From Nectonema munidae (lineage: Eukaryota > Nematomorpha > Nectonematoida > Nectonematidae), in assembly GCA_030549495.1 (NCBI GenBank), contig JAUIRK010000293.1, positions 620,001-684,000 of the forward strand: a stretch of 64,000 bases of DNA. The letters are read 5' to 3'. The translations under genes and the position numbers were made by a program. Every line of letters starts with the position of its first letter. Position 1 is the first letter of the stretch. This document shows, piece by piece, positions 1 to 14,100 of this stretch. The notes beneath the pieces are model-generated. The model did no database searches, had not been told where the DNA came from, and saw only the letters and a program-made list of their open reading frames with translations.

Positions 1-747
1 GGGTTTACAAGATAATTCTGACCTAATGATAATTTCAATACGTTCTATCTATAATTAGGAGCAGTCTTAAAGGAATATAAAGGTTGAATAGAGGTATAGA
101 ATTTCAGAGTTTGTCAACAACATTTCAATACTCCTCACATTATTTATATCTTTTTATCTCTTGGTATTTATATCTCCAGCACATGAGATATAAATTACGA
201 ACTGATTCTGACATATTTAAGAGATTTTGATAAGACTGACCGCGGCATCTGATATTGGAATTTTGTTATTATTGAGAAAATCTGCAACCTGTTAAGTTTA
301 TACATTATAAAAAATTTCTATTCGAGGGGGGGGGGAGGGGTGAGGGAAGGGAGATAACTAATTATTACCACAAATTCTTCACAAAGAAAAATAATACAAC
401 AATTGTTAACTCACGTTTATCTTTTCGTAAGACAGTACTCTTTATATTTTGTGAGCGTGAGCTTGAAATAAAAGTTAATTGCGTTGTGGATTGGAATAAT
501 TATTTGAGAGAAGTATGTTCTTGCACACCTTTTGTCTAAGCGAAAAGACATTGGAGGACCCAACATGACTGTTGAAATTGTTGAATGTTTGTTTACTAAA
601 AGAAAAATATCTTGGACGGAAACTTCCTCAACAATGGGATTTTGGAGGAATTTCTAGAGAAACAAAATAATATTTCATGTATATTATCCCTAAAATGTCT
701 GCAACAGCACTTCTCCCAATAATAGGAAAAGATATAAGTAGACCCTC
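1..747. other. No gene recognised; G-run
   Basis: AT-rich sequence without a convincing exon. It contains an imperfect G tract at about 325-345 and nothing else I can name. Confidence 0.5.
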
Positions 748-2465
748 CAGTGGCGAATATTAAAAAAGTAGGAAAAAACTACGATTTGTAACAATAAAAA
801 AGTAGGAAAAAGTAGGATATTCCTATAAAAGAATAAGTAAAAACTAGGAACTAATAAAGTTCAATGTATAGATAAAATTTCAAAGAAAAAACACTTTTAT
901 TGCTTTATGTAAGAATTAATCATTCAAATTCTCTTTTTACCAATATCATTTCTTTCATCAATACATCTTTTAAATGATTCTGTTATTTTTTCAAGATTTG
1001 TCTTTGCCACATTCAATAATCCTTGACTTATATTCATTTCAGTAAAATTTTTTGATTTTATAGCTTTAACTAATCTAGAATTTGCTTCGTTAAAAACTTG
1101 ATTTGCCTTCTCCATTTCTGTTTTCAATTCCACTGCGTTTTTTCTTACTTGCTTTTCTTTTTCATCGATGTTACGTTTAGACTCCCCGTCTTTTTCTTTT
1201 TTTTCTTTATCTTCTTGTTCTAATTGTTCTTCCAATTTCTTTTTATTCTCTAAAAGAAGCTTCTCTTTTTGTTCTGCCTGTATTCTTGCTTCGTATTTTA
1301 AATGAGCTTTTCTGATTGCAGAAATAAAGTTCTTTGTAATAGGAATGTCTATTATATTTTTGTACATACTAATAGCATCTTTCGCAAGTCTTAGCCCATT
1401 AACCGATGAAATTGACAACGAAGATCTCTCTGAAGTTAACATCTTTTTATTAACAGAAAAACCCCTTTCTACGTCGGCGTTACCATGCGAAATGCAAAGA
1501 CCTGTCATAACTAATTTCTTCAAGTTGGGATATTTAATATCCCCGGAAAGATTGGTACGAAGAAAGACTTTATTCCAAAAATGATCAATTCTTAAAAATT
1601 CTTTATTTGAGTTGTATATCTCATTGTCTTAATTGGTTCAGCCCTGTATAACTTCCATTCATCTGTAATTTTTGCAATAGAACAGTCTTCAATGCGAGGT
1701 AAAGCTGAACATAATTCTCTGATAAGAACTAGAGACTTGTCTGAATTTCTTACTTTAGGATGTAGACATCTTACACATATAATAAATGTGTCATTAAGAG
1801 GGAACTTGGTTTGAAGATAAAAACTAACAGATTGATAAAACCTTCTTATGTCATTCAGTATTACGTGTTTTTTAGTTTCATCAAGTAATTCTAATGTCTT
1901 TGTAGTGTTTGTGCCTATTTCCATCATTTTAAGACAAAATAGGTTTTCAGTATGAAAAATATCGATAATTTGAGTGTCCAGATTTGTTTTGAATTAAGTC
2001 AAGTTTGACAAATCTATTGAGAAAAGTTAGCAACAAAAAAAGTGACTCTTCATAAAGTAATTGAATCATAGGTTCTTTTTTTTGAAATTTTGTTAGAAAA
2101 GGCTGAAACAAAACACCAACACAAATGACAAACTGAACCTCCGCAAGACACTCTTTTCTTGAAAGAAAAACATATTCTCTTGTATCGATTGTTCTTTTCA
2201 AGCTGAACCAAAGTATGATCGCCTTTACTTTTTTTAGGTAAGTCTGTTAAAAAATATTTACAAAGTGAAGACCAGTGTTTCAAAATACGTTGTAATGCGG
2301 GTACTATTGAATTTTTTTAGAAAAGTTAACAAATAATGAAAAAGAAAATAATAAAAAATATATAACAAAAAACTAGGAAAACTAGGAAACTTTTGAAAAA
2401 ACTAGGGAAAACTAGGAAGGTCGGAAAAAACTAGGTAAAACTAGGAATCGCTAGAAGGCTAGAAG
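748..2465 (-). mobile_element. Eroded hAT-like transposon remnant
   Basis: The minus-strand open stretch 924-1523 begins SHGNADVERGFSVNKKML, which resembles the hAT C-terminal dimerisation region (xAxxERxFS), then turns into a Lys/Glu-rich coiled coil to its C-terminus. Further minus-strand open pieces (1592-1927, 1947-2283) probably carry upstream parts in other frames. The left boundary starts CAGTGGCG at 748, the classical hAT terminus. The right edge near 2445-2460 (TCGCTAGAAGG) is a possible decayed partner. No clean 8-bp duplication was found. AGTAGGAAAAA/ACTAGGAAAA-type short repeats fill both flanks (about 765-850 and 2370-2450). Confidence 0.55.
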
Positions 2466-4533
2466 GTTTATATAAAAATATAAACAATATTGGTGAGTAA
2501 CATTTACCTGTCCGTTATTCTCGACAGCTGCATTTTTTTACTGTAATTGAATGACCCTCTCTTGTCAAAACTGTCCATCAAAATCAAATGTACATTTTTT
2601 TTAAAGAAAATTTTTATATTATAATGTCTAACTTATATCTTAGTGTTTTTATTAATTATATTCTTGAAATTTTATAATCATATATATATATATATGTTTG
2701 AACATATAACACTTATATATACATTTTTTTTCAATAAGCATGACAACCTTATAGCCAATGTCAATCAAAATGTTGATGGATGATAAAATTGCTTATGAAA
2801 CATTCATTCAAATTTTAAATATAATTATTTTTTTATATCAAATTGATCATGCTGATTTCATTTCTTTACTCAATTTTCATAATTAGGGTGTGAAAATTTC
2901 TGAAACTGCCAATCAAATCTGCTGTTTACACTTGAAAATTGTGTCTAAGATTTAAATTTTAAATAAAATATACATTTCTATACTAAATCAATCATGCTGA
3001 CTGAAATCATTAACCAAAGATAAACAGTAACCGCAATTTAAATTTAGAGTGACAAAAGTATTCAGAGAATGACATTGAGCATGTTGTATCTACTTTGTAT
3101 GGATAGGTTTATTTTTAAATAATGAGAAAAGTTTTTGGTAATAAGTCACCTGTGAAAGCTAATTTCTGACAGCCAAAATATTTTGCGTGAATTAATCACT
3201 AAAATTTGATTTATTAAATAAATTAAGACAATATTAAGCCAAAAAATGTGGAATTTTTTTAAGTTTATATATTTGGCATTGATTTGCAGGTTTGATTGAT
3301 TTTCATGAAAAAATAAAGGACACCATCAGATTTGCAACGAATTATTATTTGTGAGTTAACTTGAGAATTTTTTGAAAATATTTAATATTTTAGGGTAAAA
3401 AGAAGGTCCGTTAAAATGGCCTCCTTCATTATGAAAATAAAAAGAGCCCGTCACGAATAGGGTTAAAAGAATTCGTTAATTTTCTTCCTCTAATACAAAT
3501 AAATATATCATATTTATAATACAACATAGTCAAGTTGTAATATATATATACGTTATAAAAATAAAAATTATTAGTTGGGGGAGGGTGGAGATAACCAATA
3601 AGTAAAAAAGAGAAAAGAAGGGAATGGACATTTTTTGAATGTTAAAAATGGGTATTATATGCAGATATTTATTTGTCTTTATTCTTTTTGGCGCTCATTC
3701 AAGTGTCCATAAGGCCTATGCTTTAAGACTCCTAAGTATAAACTTATTATTTTTATGCCCTGTTCTTTGCTTCAATAACAGAATCTAGGGCGACTTAGAA
3801 GAATCCCATGTTTTCATTTACTGATGCTGGAATAACTCTAATTTTATTTGATAACCTCTTTTTTGCAGTATAAAAACTCTTCATTTACTTTAAAAGTATT
3901 TTTATTATTACTATTTTTGTAGTTAAAAATTTTTGTTCTTAACATTTTATAGAGCTTTTCTTCTCTTTTGAAAAGCTTGCAAATTAAAAAATAAAGTTCG
4001 GTTTTTTAAGGTATTTTAATAAATGGAAAAAATAATTTCCTAATTTTTGTACGCATATGGAGGGAGTGGTGCTTCTTATTCGAATTCGAAAGCGAAGAGT
4101 TCATGTTAAATTTTTTAAATCTTCAAGTATTTGGAATCCGAGTCGAAGTCCCATTTTTTTAAATGCTTGAAGTCTGAGTGAGACTCCAATATTGGCAAGT
4201 ACTAGGAGTCGGATTTGGATATTTCCCCTAAGACTTCACAACCATTTAGAACTAACTAAACAAATCGGTGATTTTTTTCCACGCAATAAAAAGACTATGA
4301 TTTTTAAATTACTATTTTTTATATAGATTGTCTTCTATATTGGATGCTTAATTGAAAAAATGATTTTTATTTACATCAGTTTTATTTTAATGAAAAATTT
4401 TAAAGAATTTTAGTAGATATACTGTGTATATTTTATTATTTATTCTTGCGAGGGTTAAATACATTACTATTTGGGATAAGGTTTAATACGCTGAATCAGG
4501 AATATTTTGGAAGAATATTAAATTGGTCCTCGT
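2466..4533. other. No gene recognised
   Basis: AT-rich sequence with no conserved coding stretch. A short TA microsatellite lies near 2680-2696. Around 4080-4220 there are short GAGTC/GAAGTC-rich stretches of the kind seen again at 27600-27720. Confidence 0.45.
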
Positions 4534-4537
4534 TTAA

Positions 4538-4682
4538 CCCATTTACGACCAATGTTCCTATTTTGGAACATAAGTAATTTCATTTTCGTCTGCTTTTTTC
4601 AATGACTTTGAATATAAATCGTCTGTGTTTTTTTAGATATCGTCTGCTTTGCTTGGTCTTAAATGGCTAATAGAAATGGTCG
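4538..4682 (+). mobile_element. TTAA-flanked MITE, copy 1 (piggyBac-type)
   Basis: 145 bp between TTAA at 4534-4537 and TTAA at 4683-4686. The left end reads CCCATTTACGACC and the right end ends AAATGGTCG. The interior repeats GTCTGC/ATCGTCTG motifs that reappear in reverse orientation in the element at 34074-34203. TTAA duplication is the piggyBac signature; there is no coding capacity. Confidence 0.6.
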
Positions 4683-4825
4683 TTAAAAAGGATTTGACTC
4701 TAAATAAAATTGTAAGTCAAACCTCGATAATCGTAAAACCTCGTTGCTCTCGGCATGAAATTCATTAATTTTTTTTAACAGGAATTTAAATGTTTTTTTA
4801 AAATAGTGTATATTTTAACCTTTAA

Positions 4826-4940
4826 CCCTTTGAGGACCCGAATCTTGAAGAATAATCGTTTGCTTTCTTTTTCCACTCATTTTTATATGTTTTAAACAAA
4901 AGATTATTATTTTTGGTTCTTGGGGGCCCCACCTAACGGG
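4826..4940. mobile_element. TTAA-flanked MITE-like element
   Basis: 115 bp between TTAA 4822-4825 and TTAA 4941-4944. The left end is CCCTTTGAGGACCCG; the right end reads GGGGCCCCACCTAACGGG, whose reverse complement starts CCCGTTAGG. The terminal inverted match is short and imperfect. The interior otherwise differs from the copy at 4538. Confidence 0.5.
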
Positions 4941-4944
4941 TTAA

Positions 4945-7900
4945 GGTAAGTTAATTTTTGAATTATGTGAAAATAAAAAAATGTACTAAATTTATCATTA
5001 TTTTCTGAATAATAGCAAAAGAAAAGAAGTAATTATACTGTCAAAAATGATTTTTTTTTCACTAGATCTAATTATATTCAAATTTGCTAACCTAAAAAAT
5101 ACTTAGAATAAATATAATTATATTTTCATCAGCATACAACTCAAATATAAAAACGACATTATCAAATTTATTAATTTTTTAAATCGAAATGACTTGATAT
5201 TTGTTCGATGCTTGCGCTCGCCATCTTTTACGAATTATTTTTTAGATATCTGATTTGAAAAAGTAAATTGTTTACGTCTGAGTATAAAAAACACTTCATC
5301 GTGCAAATCCAATCTTTATACATACCTGCTTTTCAATAAAAAATAGGATTTTTCATTATTCATTAGTTGTCGCGTAAGATCCTGGATGGCACTTGCTATC
5401 GTAAGATCCATATACTACTGATAATAATTGATGTCTTTTTAGATTTTTACAATTATCATCTTTTTTATTTTAAGTCAAGTTTTGTTCGAAGTTATACTGG
5501 AAGAGAAGAAAAGGTATTTATTCTGATTTCTATTATTATTTTAGTTAGTTAATAGGTTGATAAGTTTTTAGCTTAATTAACTTTTATTTTATAGTCCCTA
5601 TCTTCTTTTTTAAATATTATGTAACTTACAAAATCAAATCCTTTTTCAAATCTATGAAATCATGTTCTGGAAAGAAGACTTTATATATATATATGAAGTA
5701 CACAAATGGTGGTGGCCAGTAAACTTGGTCTCAGAAAACCGGTTCTCAGAACAGCCTCAAAAGAAAATTCGGTCTAAGAAAATTGGGCCTTAAGATAACT
5801 TTTTGAAGAAAATTAAAAAAATTAGATAATTAGTCATGCTAAAAGTTAGTTAATTGACTAATTAGTCAGATTAATCTTTTATTTTTAACAAAGTGCAAAA
5901 TTAAAAACCAACATTTGACTAGAGAGCGGCACCAAAACAAAAATTTTTGGTTAAAAAGCGTTTTTTAATTTATAAAACAAAAATTGAAATATTCTACTTA
6001 CACTGAATCCAAATTGCTTCATATATATCAAAAAATTTACACGAATCTTAATAATAATATTATATTATTCTTCATTTAAATCTTGCAGGTTGCCACCGCT
6101 TGTATATTGGCTTGTACATACTAAAATCTGAAAAGGTAGATATAGAACAGTATATACGGATTAATTTTGTCTATAGTCCATAGACAAGGGATATCTACTA
6201 ATATAACCTTTCAGAACTAAAGTACAACTCTTCACTCAGAAAATCAGTTTATATTGGTCAAACTATACATTGATATACTCAAAAATAGAGGATTGATGGG
6301 TACACCCTGTCTAAATCAGCCACTGCCACAGATACATGGTCTGTTGCCAAAATTTAAGAACAGATCATAGATATACGGTTTTAAATGATATTGTTAGCCT
6401 ATTTTTCTGCAAACTTGCTATACAGGCCGCCAAAATGGAAGTTGAGAGCCACATGTGTCTCTTAGGTCCATCGTTGAGAACCACTGATCAAAATATTTTG
6501 TTTAATATTCCAGACCGAGTATTCCAAGGCCAAGTTTTCCGATAGCAAGTTTTCATAGCACAACAAATGTTACATTTCTGGAATAAGCTGGATCTTCATA
6601 TCAGCCATATAGGTTCAAGAAATTTAATAACATGTGCTTTGTGCAGTTTCCTCATAAAGATAGAAGATGTTTGTATACGGTAGTAAATTGAGATCAACTT
6701 TTATGTTCAATGCATTATTTGCATAAAATGGACACTTGTTTCGTGAACAGCACACTGGCCTTGCTTGTCATACGTCAAGGTTTTTGTGGAGTTGGATGTG
6801 TTGATGAATTGTACTTTTATTCTAAACGCAGGAAAAAATTAATTTCTTCATTCTATTAAGATATTTACATTTTTAACCAGTATTGAATGCTTGTACAAAT
6901 GAAATGATCTACCATAAAAATATTTGGCGCTCTTTTTAATATATAATAATAGCTCTTATGAATAAAGTTATGTTTGATTTCTGCATCTTTTAACAGTATT
7001 ATTTCAAATATAATATATGTGAAAAAGAAAAATAAGATTTTGCAATTATAATGATTTATTTTCACTTTTTTTAAATTTGGCGCATATATTTACCATTGCC
7101 TTGATGCAGGTGGAGATTTTTTTGAAATCGGCACTTTACAAGTAATATTATTATTCCGCTTTGTGCTCCATTTCATTCCCATGAGTAAGCATCACTATTA
7201 CACAATATACACGCGCAAACAGAATTGCATAGATTGCAATTGCATTTTTCTTGTTTCTATTACTATTATTGTCCACATAAGCAATGGAGAATAGAAGAAA
7301 ATACTTTAAAATGATTCTTAATTAATCATGTGCCTTTGAGTAGGCACATTTTTTGAGTTACTTTTAAAGAACTTTCTTAAAATAAAAGAACGATGTGCCA
7401 AAAATTACATATCCTAATTCACTTATGATCTCTACACGTAGTAGGTACTTTATGGACTTTAAATATAGATTTCTTGCTCCCAAACTAAGAATGAAAGTTT
7501 CTTCCCTCGGACCCTAAATCAGAAAATATTTTGCCACAAAGCCAAAAGATGAATAACAGCACAAATATTTAACTAATTTCTTTGTATTCACAAAGCTATA
7601 TATAATTAACTAACTAATCAGTTAACAAAATTACTTCTTCCTAAGAAGCCTAAAATATTCCTTATTTTGATGGAGTTATGTTAGGAATCCCTATAAATAA
7701 GCTATGTTGTTTTTATTTATTATTTTCCAGAAATAATAAATCATATGGAATAATAATAATCATAAAAAATTATTAAATATTTTTCAAATAATTTTAAATT
7801 TAATTTTTTATATTTAAAAATTATAATTAAATTTATTATTTAAAAAAGAGAGGAATTTTTTAGAGGCGACATATATATCCTCAATAAAATATATAACTGA

Positions 7901-8059
7901 TGTTGCAAAGCTTTAAAAAGCCCTGCCATAAATTTATATTGGAAATAAAATCTGTTTTTTTGCATGTTCCTTCTCCATAGTTTTTGTTATCTTCGTGTAT
8001 TTCACATGTGTATCTCTTTATACTCTATATCTTTTTAAATTTTACTAATTTCCATTTAG
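4945..8059. other. 5' flank of the flippase; start exon not identified
   Basis: AT-rich. The P4-ATPase first exon(s) should lie here or further upstream, but no open stretch shows the family N-terminus and a phase-1 donor. A hAT-type right end (TTGAGAACCACTG) occurs at about 6472-6485 without a visible left partner. Short TA runs lie near 5683-5692. No promoter element could be assigned. Confidence 0.4.
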
Positions 8060-8118
8060 AAGTCGAACGCAAACTCCGTATCAACGATATTGAATACAAC
8101 AGGTCTTTCCGCTATGCC
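8060..8118 (+). CDS. ATP8B: P4-ATPase exon, N-terminal cytosolic segment
   Basis: Encodes [19 protein letters not shown], matching the family's N-terminal ERxxxANDxxYNxxFxYA signature. It is preceded by a pyrimidine-rich acceptor ending in TTTAG and followed by GTAATA. The first two bases complete a codon begun in an upstream exon that I could not locate. It joins in phase to the [11 protein letters not shown] exon at 11104. Shortness makes this one of the less certain exons, but motif order and phase both fit. Confidence 0.75.
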
Positions 8119-11100
8119 GTAATAAAATTTTCAAAATATTTCCTCAAAAATACCCTTTATGCATGCATATTTTTGAATGATATATCCATATTTGTGTATG
8201 GTTTATTTACTTCCTCCCTATTTTGGTATAAGGAAGACATGCCAAATTTTTACACCCACACAGACAGACCTCTTTTCAAATTTTCAACACAAATATGCCT
8301 AGATGTCCAAGTGTATTTTTTTATATACCCTTATTTTTTCTGTATAATTTTTAGTGATTTAGTTTAACGTTCATAGGGTTTTACCTAACCAACCATGTGA
8401 GTATTTTTGGAGAAGAAAGTGTTCACTCATTTTCAAATAAAAATTATTTATTTCTTTAACTTTAATAAACTATTTTCCTATTAATTATTCTTAATATGTT
8501 TCTATAAGATTGTTCTATTTTCTGAATATCTAAGTTCTAGAGCAATCATTCTCAACTTTTTTCTCTCTTATGGACCCTTTTCAAACATAATTTTTTTCGT
8601 GATTTAGTAAGCTTTTAAAATTTTATAAAATCCAATTTTATTAATCCAAAAAGGGGAATTTTTTATTCAAAAAAATATGTTAGTGTGAGACTTGAACTTA
8701 ATGCTTTGAGGCTAAATTTGATCATTTTTAATTGGTATGTTTGCAAAATTTGGTGGATCGCCAATTTGAAATATTTTTATTTGGACCCCTCTAAAAATAT
8801 TGTGGACCCCTTGGAAGTCCACATGCACCATGTTGAGAAAAACTGTTTTAGAGTATTCAACTTTATCACATAAATTTTGCTAAAAATCTTGCATATACGG
8901 ATTTCTAATTATTATCTATAATTTATAAAATATATTTTCAAAAATTAAAACTGCAAAATTTTATTGGCTCTGGCAATTTAGCTAAAAAAAAAGTAAAACG
9001 CCATTCTAATGTAGCTAATTTTAAATTTAACTAATTTTCAATTAATTGCATGTAACTTATGTTGAGACAATAACATTAAAAGTTTTAATTTTGAAATTAT
9101 AATTTATAAATATATAAAAACTCAGAACAAAACAAGAGTTTAAAACAAAGTTTAAAAACAAGAGTTTAGTAAATACTCTTGATCTTAGAAAATAGAATAA
9201 TTATATTAGAAATTAGTATATATATTTAACTCTATAAGGTTCAATACGGTAATACATCGTTATAATAATACTATAGTACATATATCATTAAAAATGGAAT
9301 ATTCCTATCTTTTTCCAAGTAGATCATGCTTTTTAGCGCGTCGTCTCCCCATTGTTTATTATAACAAGTCAAACGCAAAGCAATCTTTATTTTAAAAAAG
9401 TAACACAACTTCATCTGCTTTTAAGGTTTTGGAAGATAGTGCTAAAAATTATTAAGGCTTATCTCTCATATCCAATTTCTTGAGGTTTTGGTAGCTATAA
9501 AAGTTTAGTAACATAATTGTGGTACTATTTGAATTTGATTTAATCATCGAAAAAATTTCACCAGTTGAAATCATTTAAAAATTTTCATCCTCCCCTTAAA
9601 AATTCAACTATGCGCTCCTTATATATTGTCCATTTCTCTCCTTTTTATGCTTTTTACTGGAATTGTCTTCCTTTCAAACTTTTCGCTCACAAAATGTGTA
9701 CTCTGCCTTCTTCAACAATGAGAAGGTTTTTTATTCTTCAAATTGATTTTGTGAAAAAAGCGTAAATAACATTAAGCACATGCTATCAAAAATATCATTG
9801 CAAATGGTCAATACCAATTATAAAATGCAATCACTTCTCTGATGTAGTTCTATTTGCCAGGTTTGGAATAAATTAATTATAGCTTATTTTTATTATTATT
9901 ACTACTACTTTTTATTTTGCCTCTACTTCTACTTCTCTCCTCTTTCAGGTTATTCATGAGAGTAGAAAAGAAATTTGGTCAGTATACTGTGCTAGACTTT
10001 CTCCTTCATTTGCTTACCTTGTTTTTAATATATACAATACATGCATTTATCATGCTTATTTTTTATAAAATTTTTTTTTGCATTTAATTTCCCACATGCT
10101 TATTATATGATGCGTGGACGAAGTTATAATTTCATTACTTTTTTGAGATATTTTGCTCTTTGATAACTGAACTACAAAAAAATTTTTTTTTCTAAAGGCA
10201 AGCATGAAAATATACTTTTTAATGCTGTTTCAACCATTGCGATTTCAAATTTGTTATTCGTTTTCATCCAACACATCTAGTTTTTTTACAATCGGCATTT
10301 TTTTTTCATTGAAGTTTTAATATTTTTTTATTTTCATTTAAAATACAAAATTTAAGATAAAAAAAATATTTTCTCACTTTACTTACTTCATAACGCTTAC
10401 TAATTAAAAATACTCCAACAAACTTATAGCGAAAAAGTTATGAAAACGTTTTTTTGTAAGTTTGGGGTTATATCTCTGGAACCTAATGAGATCAGCCAAA
10501 ACAAATACCAGAAATGGAATCAGCGTACTTGATTTAGTTATTTTCACCTAATTTCATGCTTGCCTCAAATTTTTTGTTTTTTAGTGAATATATTCTTAAA
10601 CTTGTTAAACAAAAATATATTTTTTAATAATAATATGTCATAATAAAGGCCTTTTAAAACCTTTAAATAATCTATTAGTTTGAGTATGAATTCACATGGT
10701 TAATAAGGTCCGACCTTTAGATAACGTTTATTTTAAATCATAGTAAATAGATAGTGTGGATTTTGATTTTGCTTTTGGTAGAATTGTCTCTTTATATTTG
10801 TTAAATTGGATGACGGACAATTGACAAATGATAAATATGGAGCCACAAGAATCTTTTTTTGTTAAGCTCGGGTAAACTACTCCAATATGTGTATGTATCT
10901 ATACATATTCAGCCAAATATCCGAGGTTAGAAAAAAATCTTTGCATGCAATATGAAATGTGAAAAATCGAATGCCTTAAAAATGTTGCAATGTGTGTGAT
11001 ATAACAGAATACACCGAAACCCAGTACCTAACCAACCGTACTCACGCCCCTTAGTGTTGTATCTCTTGTTTATTTAATCATCTCTACCTCCTTTATTCAC

Positions 11101-14100
11101 TAGGATAACTTTGTTTCCACATCCAAATACAATTTGTTGACTTTCATTCCCAAAAATATATTCAAACAATTCAAGCGTCTTGCTAATGTCTACTTTCTTG
11201 TTCTCCTCATCTTACAAGTAGTTTTTTTTTATTTTTCACTAGCCGGTCCCTGTGTTTGTCTCTCGCTTCGCTCGAGACGTAGGATTCTGGGTCCCCGTCA
11301 TTCTAGGACGTGTGAAACATCATTGGTAGATTCTAGGACGCGTGAAAGATGATTGGTACTGTGATTCTATGACGTGTGAAAGATCATTGGTACCGCGTGA
11401 TCCTAGGTCCAGTTAAAGATCATTGGTACCGCGTGATTCTAGTCTAAAATTTGGTACCGCGTGTTCTAGTGTGAAAGATTTGGCGGGGTGTTTTTGGTTA
11501 AAAATTTTGGCCCCCTGTTGGGTTTTAAAAAATTTTTTGGTTTTTTTTTTTTGGGGGGGGGGAAAAATTTTTTTTAGGTCCAGTTAAAGATCATTGGTAT
11601 CACGTGATTCTAGGTCCAGTTAAAGATATTGGTACCGCGTGATCCTAGGTCCTGTGAAAGATCATTGGTACCGCGTGATCCTAGGTCCTGTGAAAGATTA
11701 TTGGAAACATGATTGCTACTGTGATTATAGGACGTGTCAAAGATCATTGCTACTGTGATTCTAGGACGTGTCAAAGATCATTGGTACCGCGTGTGTGATT
11801 CTAGGACGTGTGAAAGATCATTGGTACCGCGTGATTCTAGGTTCAGTTAAAGATCATTGGTACCGCGTGATTCTAGGTCCAGTTAAAGATCATTGGTACC
11901 GCGTGATTCTAGGTCCAGTTAAAGATCATTGGTACCGCGTGATCCTAGGTCCTGTGAAAGATCATTGGTATTGTGATTCATAGGTACAGTTAAAGATCAT
12001 TGGTACCCCCCGTGATCCTAGGTCCAGTTAAAGATCATGGATAAAAACGGATTAAGATAATTAGATTATCATTAAAAATAAATTAAAGCAGACAATATAA
12101 ATAAATTATATGTAATATATATATCTTAACCAAAAGTAGATAGATCTATTTATTTAAATAAAAAATAAATTAAAATCTATACTTGAAAATTAAAATTTAA
12201 AGTAATAGAGTTTAGAAAAATAAAATTTATAAACTAAATAATAATTAAGATTATAGAAATCTATTATTGAAAAATAAAATATATAAACTAAATAATTTAG
12301 ATTTTAAGGAAATCTATTAATAAAACTATTAGTTATTTAAAAATTATCAATAGTAGGTATCAATTTATAGAAATCAAAAAAACAAAATTTATAAATTAAG
12401 AAAAACAACTTTAATAAAGAATCTTGTTTTATTAAAAATAGAGACTTGAAATAGTCATATAAATAATTTATTATCTTTCTTGAGAAGAATGAATAAACTT
12501 ATCAGCCATTAATTGAATTGGATATATTGAGAATGTAAAATTTTTTTAATGCAAATGAATTTTTTTGATTGGTTAATATAAGTACATTATGCAGGTATAT
12601 ACAAATATATATGAATTTTTTCGAATAAAAAGATTTATGGTAAAATAAAGCTAATCTTGTTATTCAGAATGATAAGAAGATTCTAAAAATATATAAAACT
12701 TGTTTTTTTGTTGAATATATGAGAAGTGATAAAAGTCATATTTTGAGCCACCTGAAAAAGCCTGAAAAATTGAAAAATAAAAAAAAATTAAAATTTATCA
12801 GCTTATTCTGATAGAGTGTGATACGCTGATTCCAAATATTTAATTTGTTTGAAATGAATCGAATGATTTTTTAATTTTTTCTGAGGTCAAATTTGGATTT
12901 TTTTTATCATTTTTTCAAGTTCAAAGGCTAAAAAAAGTATTTTAAAAAATAATTTAAAATATTTTTACATTTTTATAATCAGTATAAAATTTGCTTTAAA
13001 ATGCGTTATTAAAATCGAAAATTGGATAAGTTTGAAATTTTTCGAAAATTTTGTGGGATTCCCTTTAAAATTTTTCAAAAAAATTTAGAAAATTTTTTAT
13101 AAATTTTTCCACCGTAGTATGTTTAAATATTATATTATGTTATATATTATGAATGTGCAAAAAAAATTGAAAAAAAAATTTCATTCTTCATTTTACACGC
13201 TAAAATATAGTGAAAAATGGCAAAATTGTGCATATTGTTCAAGGGGTTATAAAAAAATTTTTTGAATTTTTTGAAAACTAAAAATAAAATGGTTAAGTGT
13301 GATGTGTAAATTTAAATACATTGAACATGTCACTTTAGCGTCAAGTAATGATAGAATTTACTATCAATACTCATTCCTCAATATTTTGTCGAGATATATT
13401 TATTAGATTATTATTTGTATAAATATTCAAAAGAAATAATAAATTATAACGTCAAAATACAACATATATACAGATGAGCGGCGTTAGTAGGCGATTGTTG
13501 GCTCCGAATGAGTGCGAGCGTAATATAATTGGCTCGCACTATATAGTAGTACAGATACCATCGACCTTGGTTTGAACGATAATGAGGGTAGTTCACACAT
13601 ATGTCCTATTTCACTATTTTCCATTTTACCTTTATTTTTGACTATTCATTCCTTGGAAGTTGTACAAAACTATCCGTCCTGCGAGGATAAAATTCCGTCG
13701 AAAAGGAAGCATACGATTAATCTTGAAAGTATTCCTCCCCAAAAGTTAAATTTTTTTAAATAATAATTCATCAACCAAGTAGTAATTTTTGATCCGACTC
13801 GCTATCTTTCATGGACTCTCGCTACTTTCTTATAAACCCAAAGAAGAGGGGTCCCAGAAAAATGTAAAATTTACCCTGAGGTATTCTCCGGATATGTAGA
13901 TATGAAAAATATATAAAAACAATAAAGTGTAGGACGATTTATAGAATTCATGTTTGAAAAAAAATAAATAACAATTCCAAAAAAGTTTTATCATCAAGTT
14001 TATTTCTTCTTCTCCATTTGGGAAGCATCTCATCGATCAAAACATTCTCTGAAATAGAAGAGGTTAGTTTTGAATTTGATCTTATTCATTTCACGTGCAC

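Noticed and set aside
5367-5552. Candidate first exon of the flippase
   Set aside because: It starts at TTG, shows no family N-terminal residues, and its GT site leaves phase 0 where phase 1 is needed.
11768-11983. Apparent repeat protein [12 protein letters not shown]
   Set aside because: A frame through the 36-bp minisatellite in an intron; no start context or conservation.
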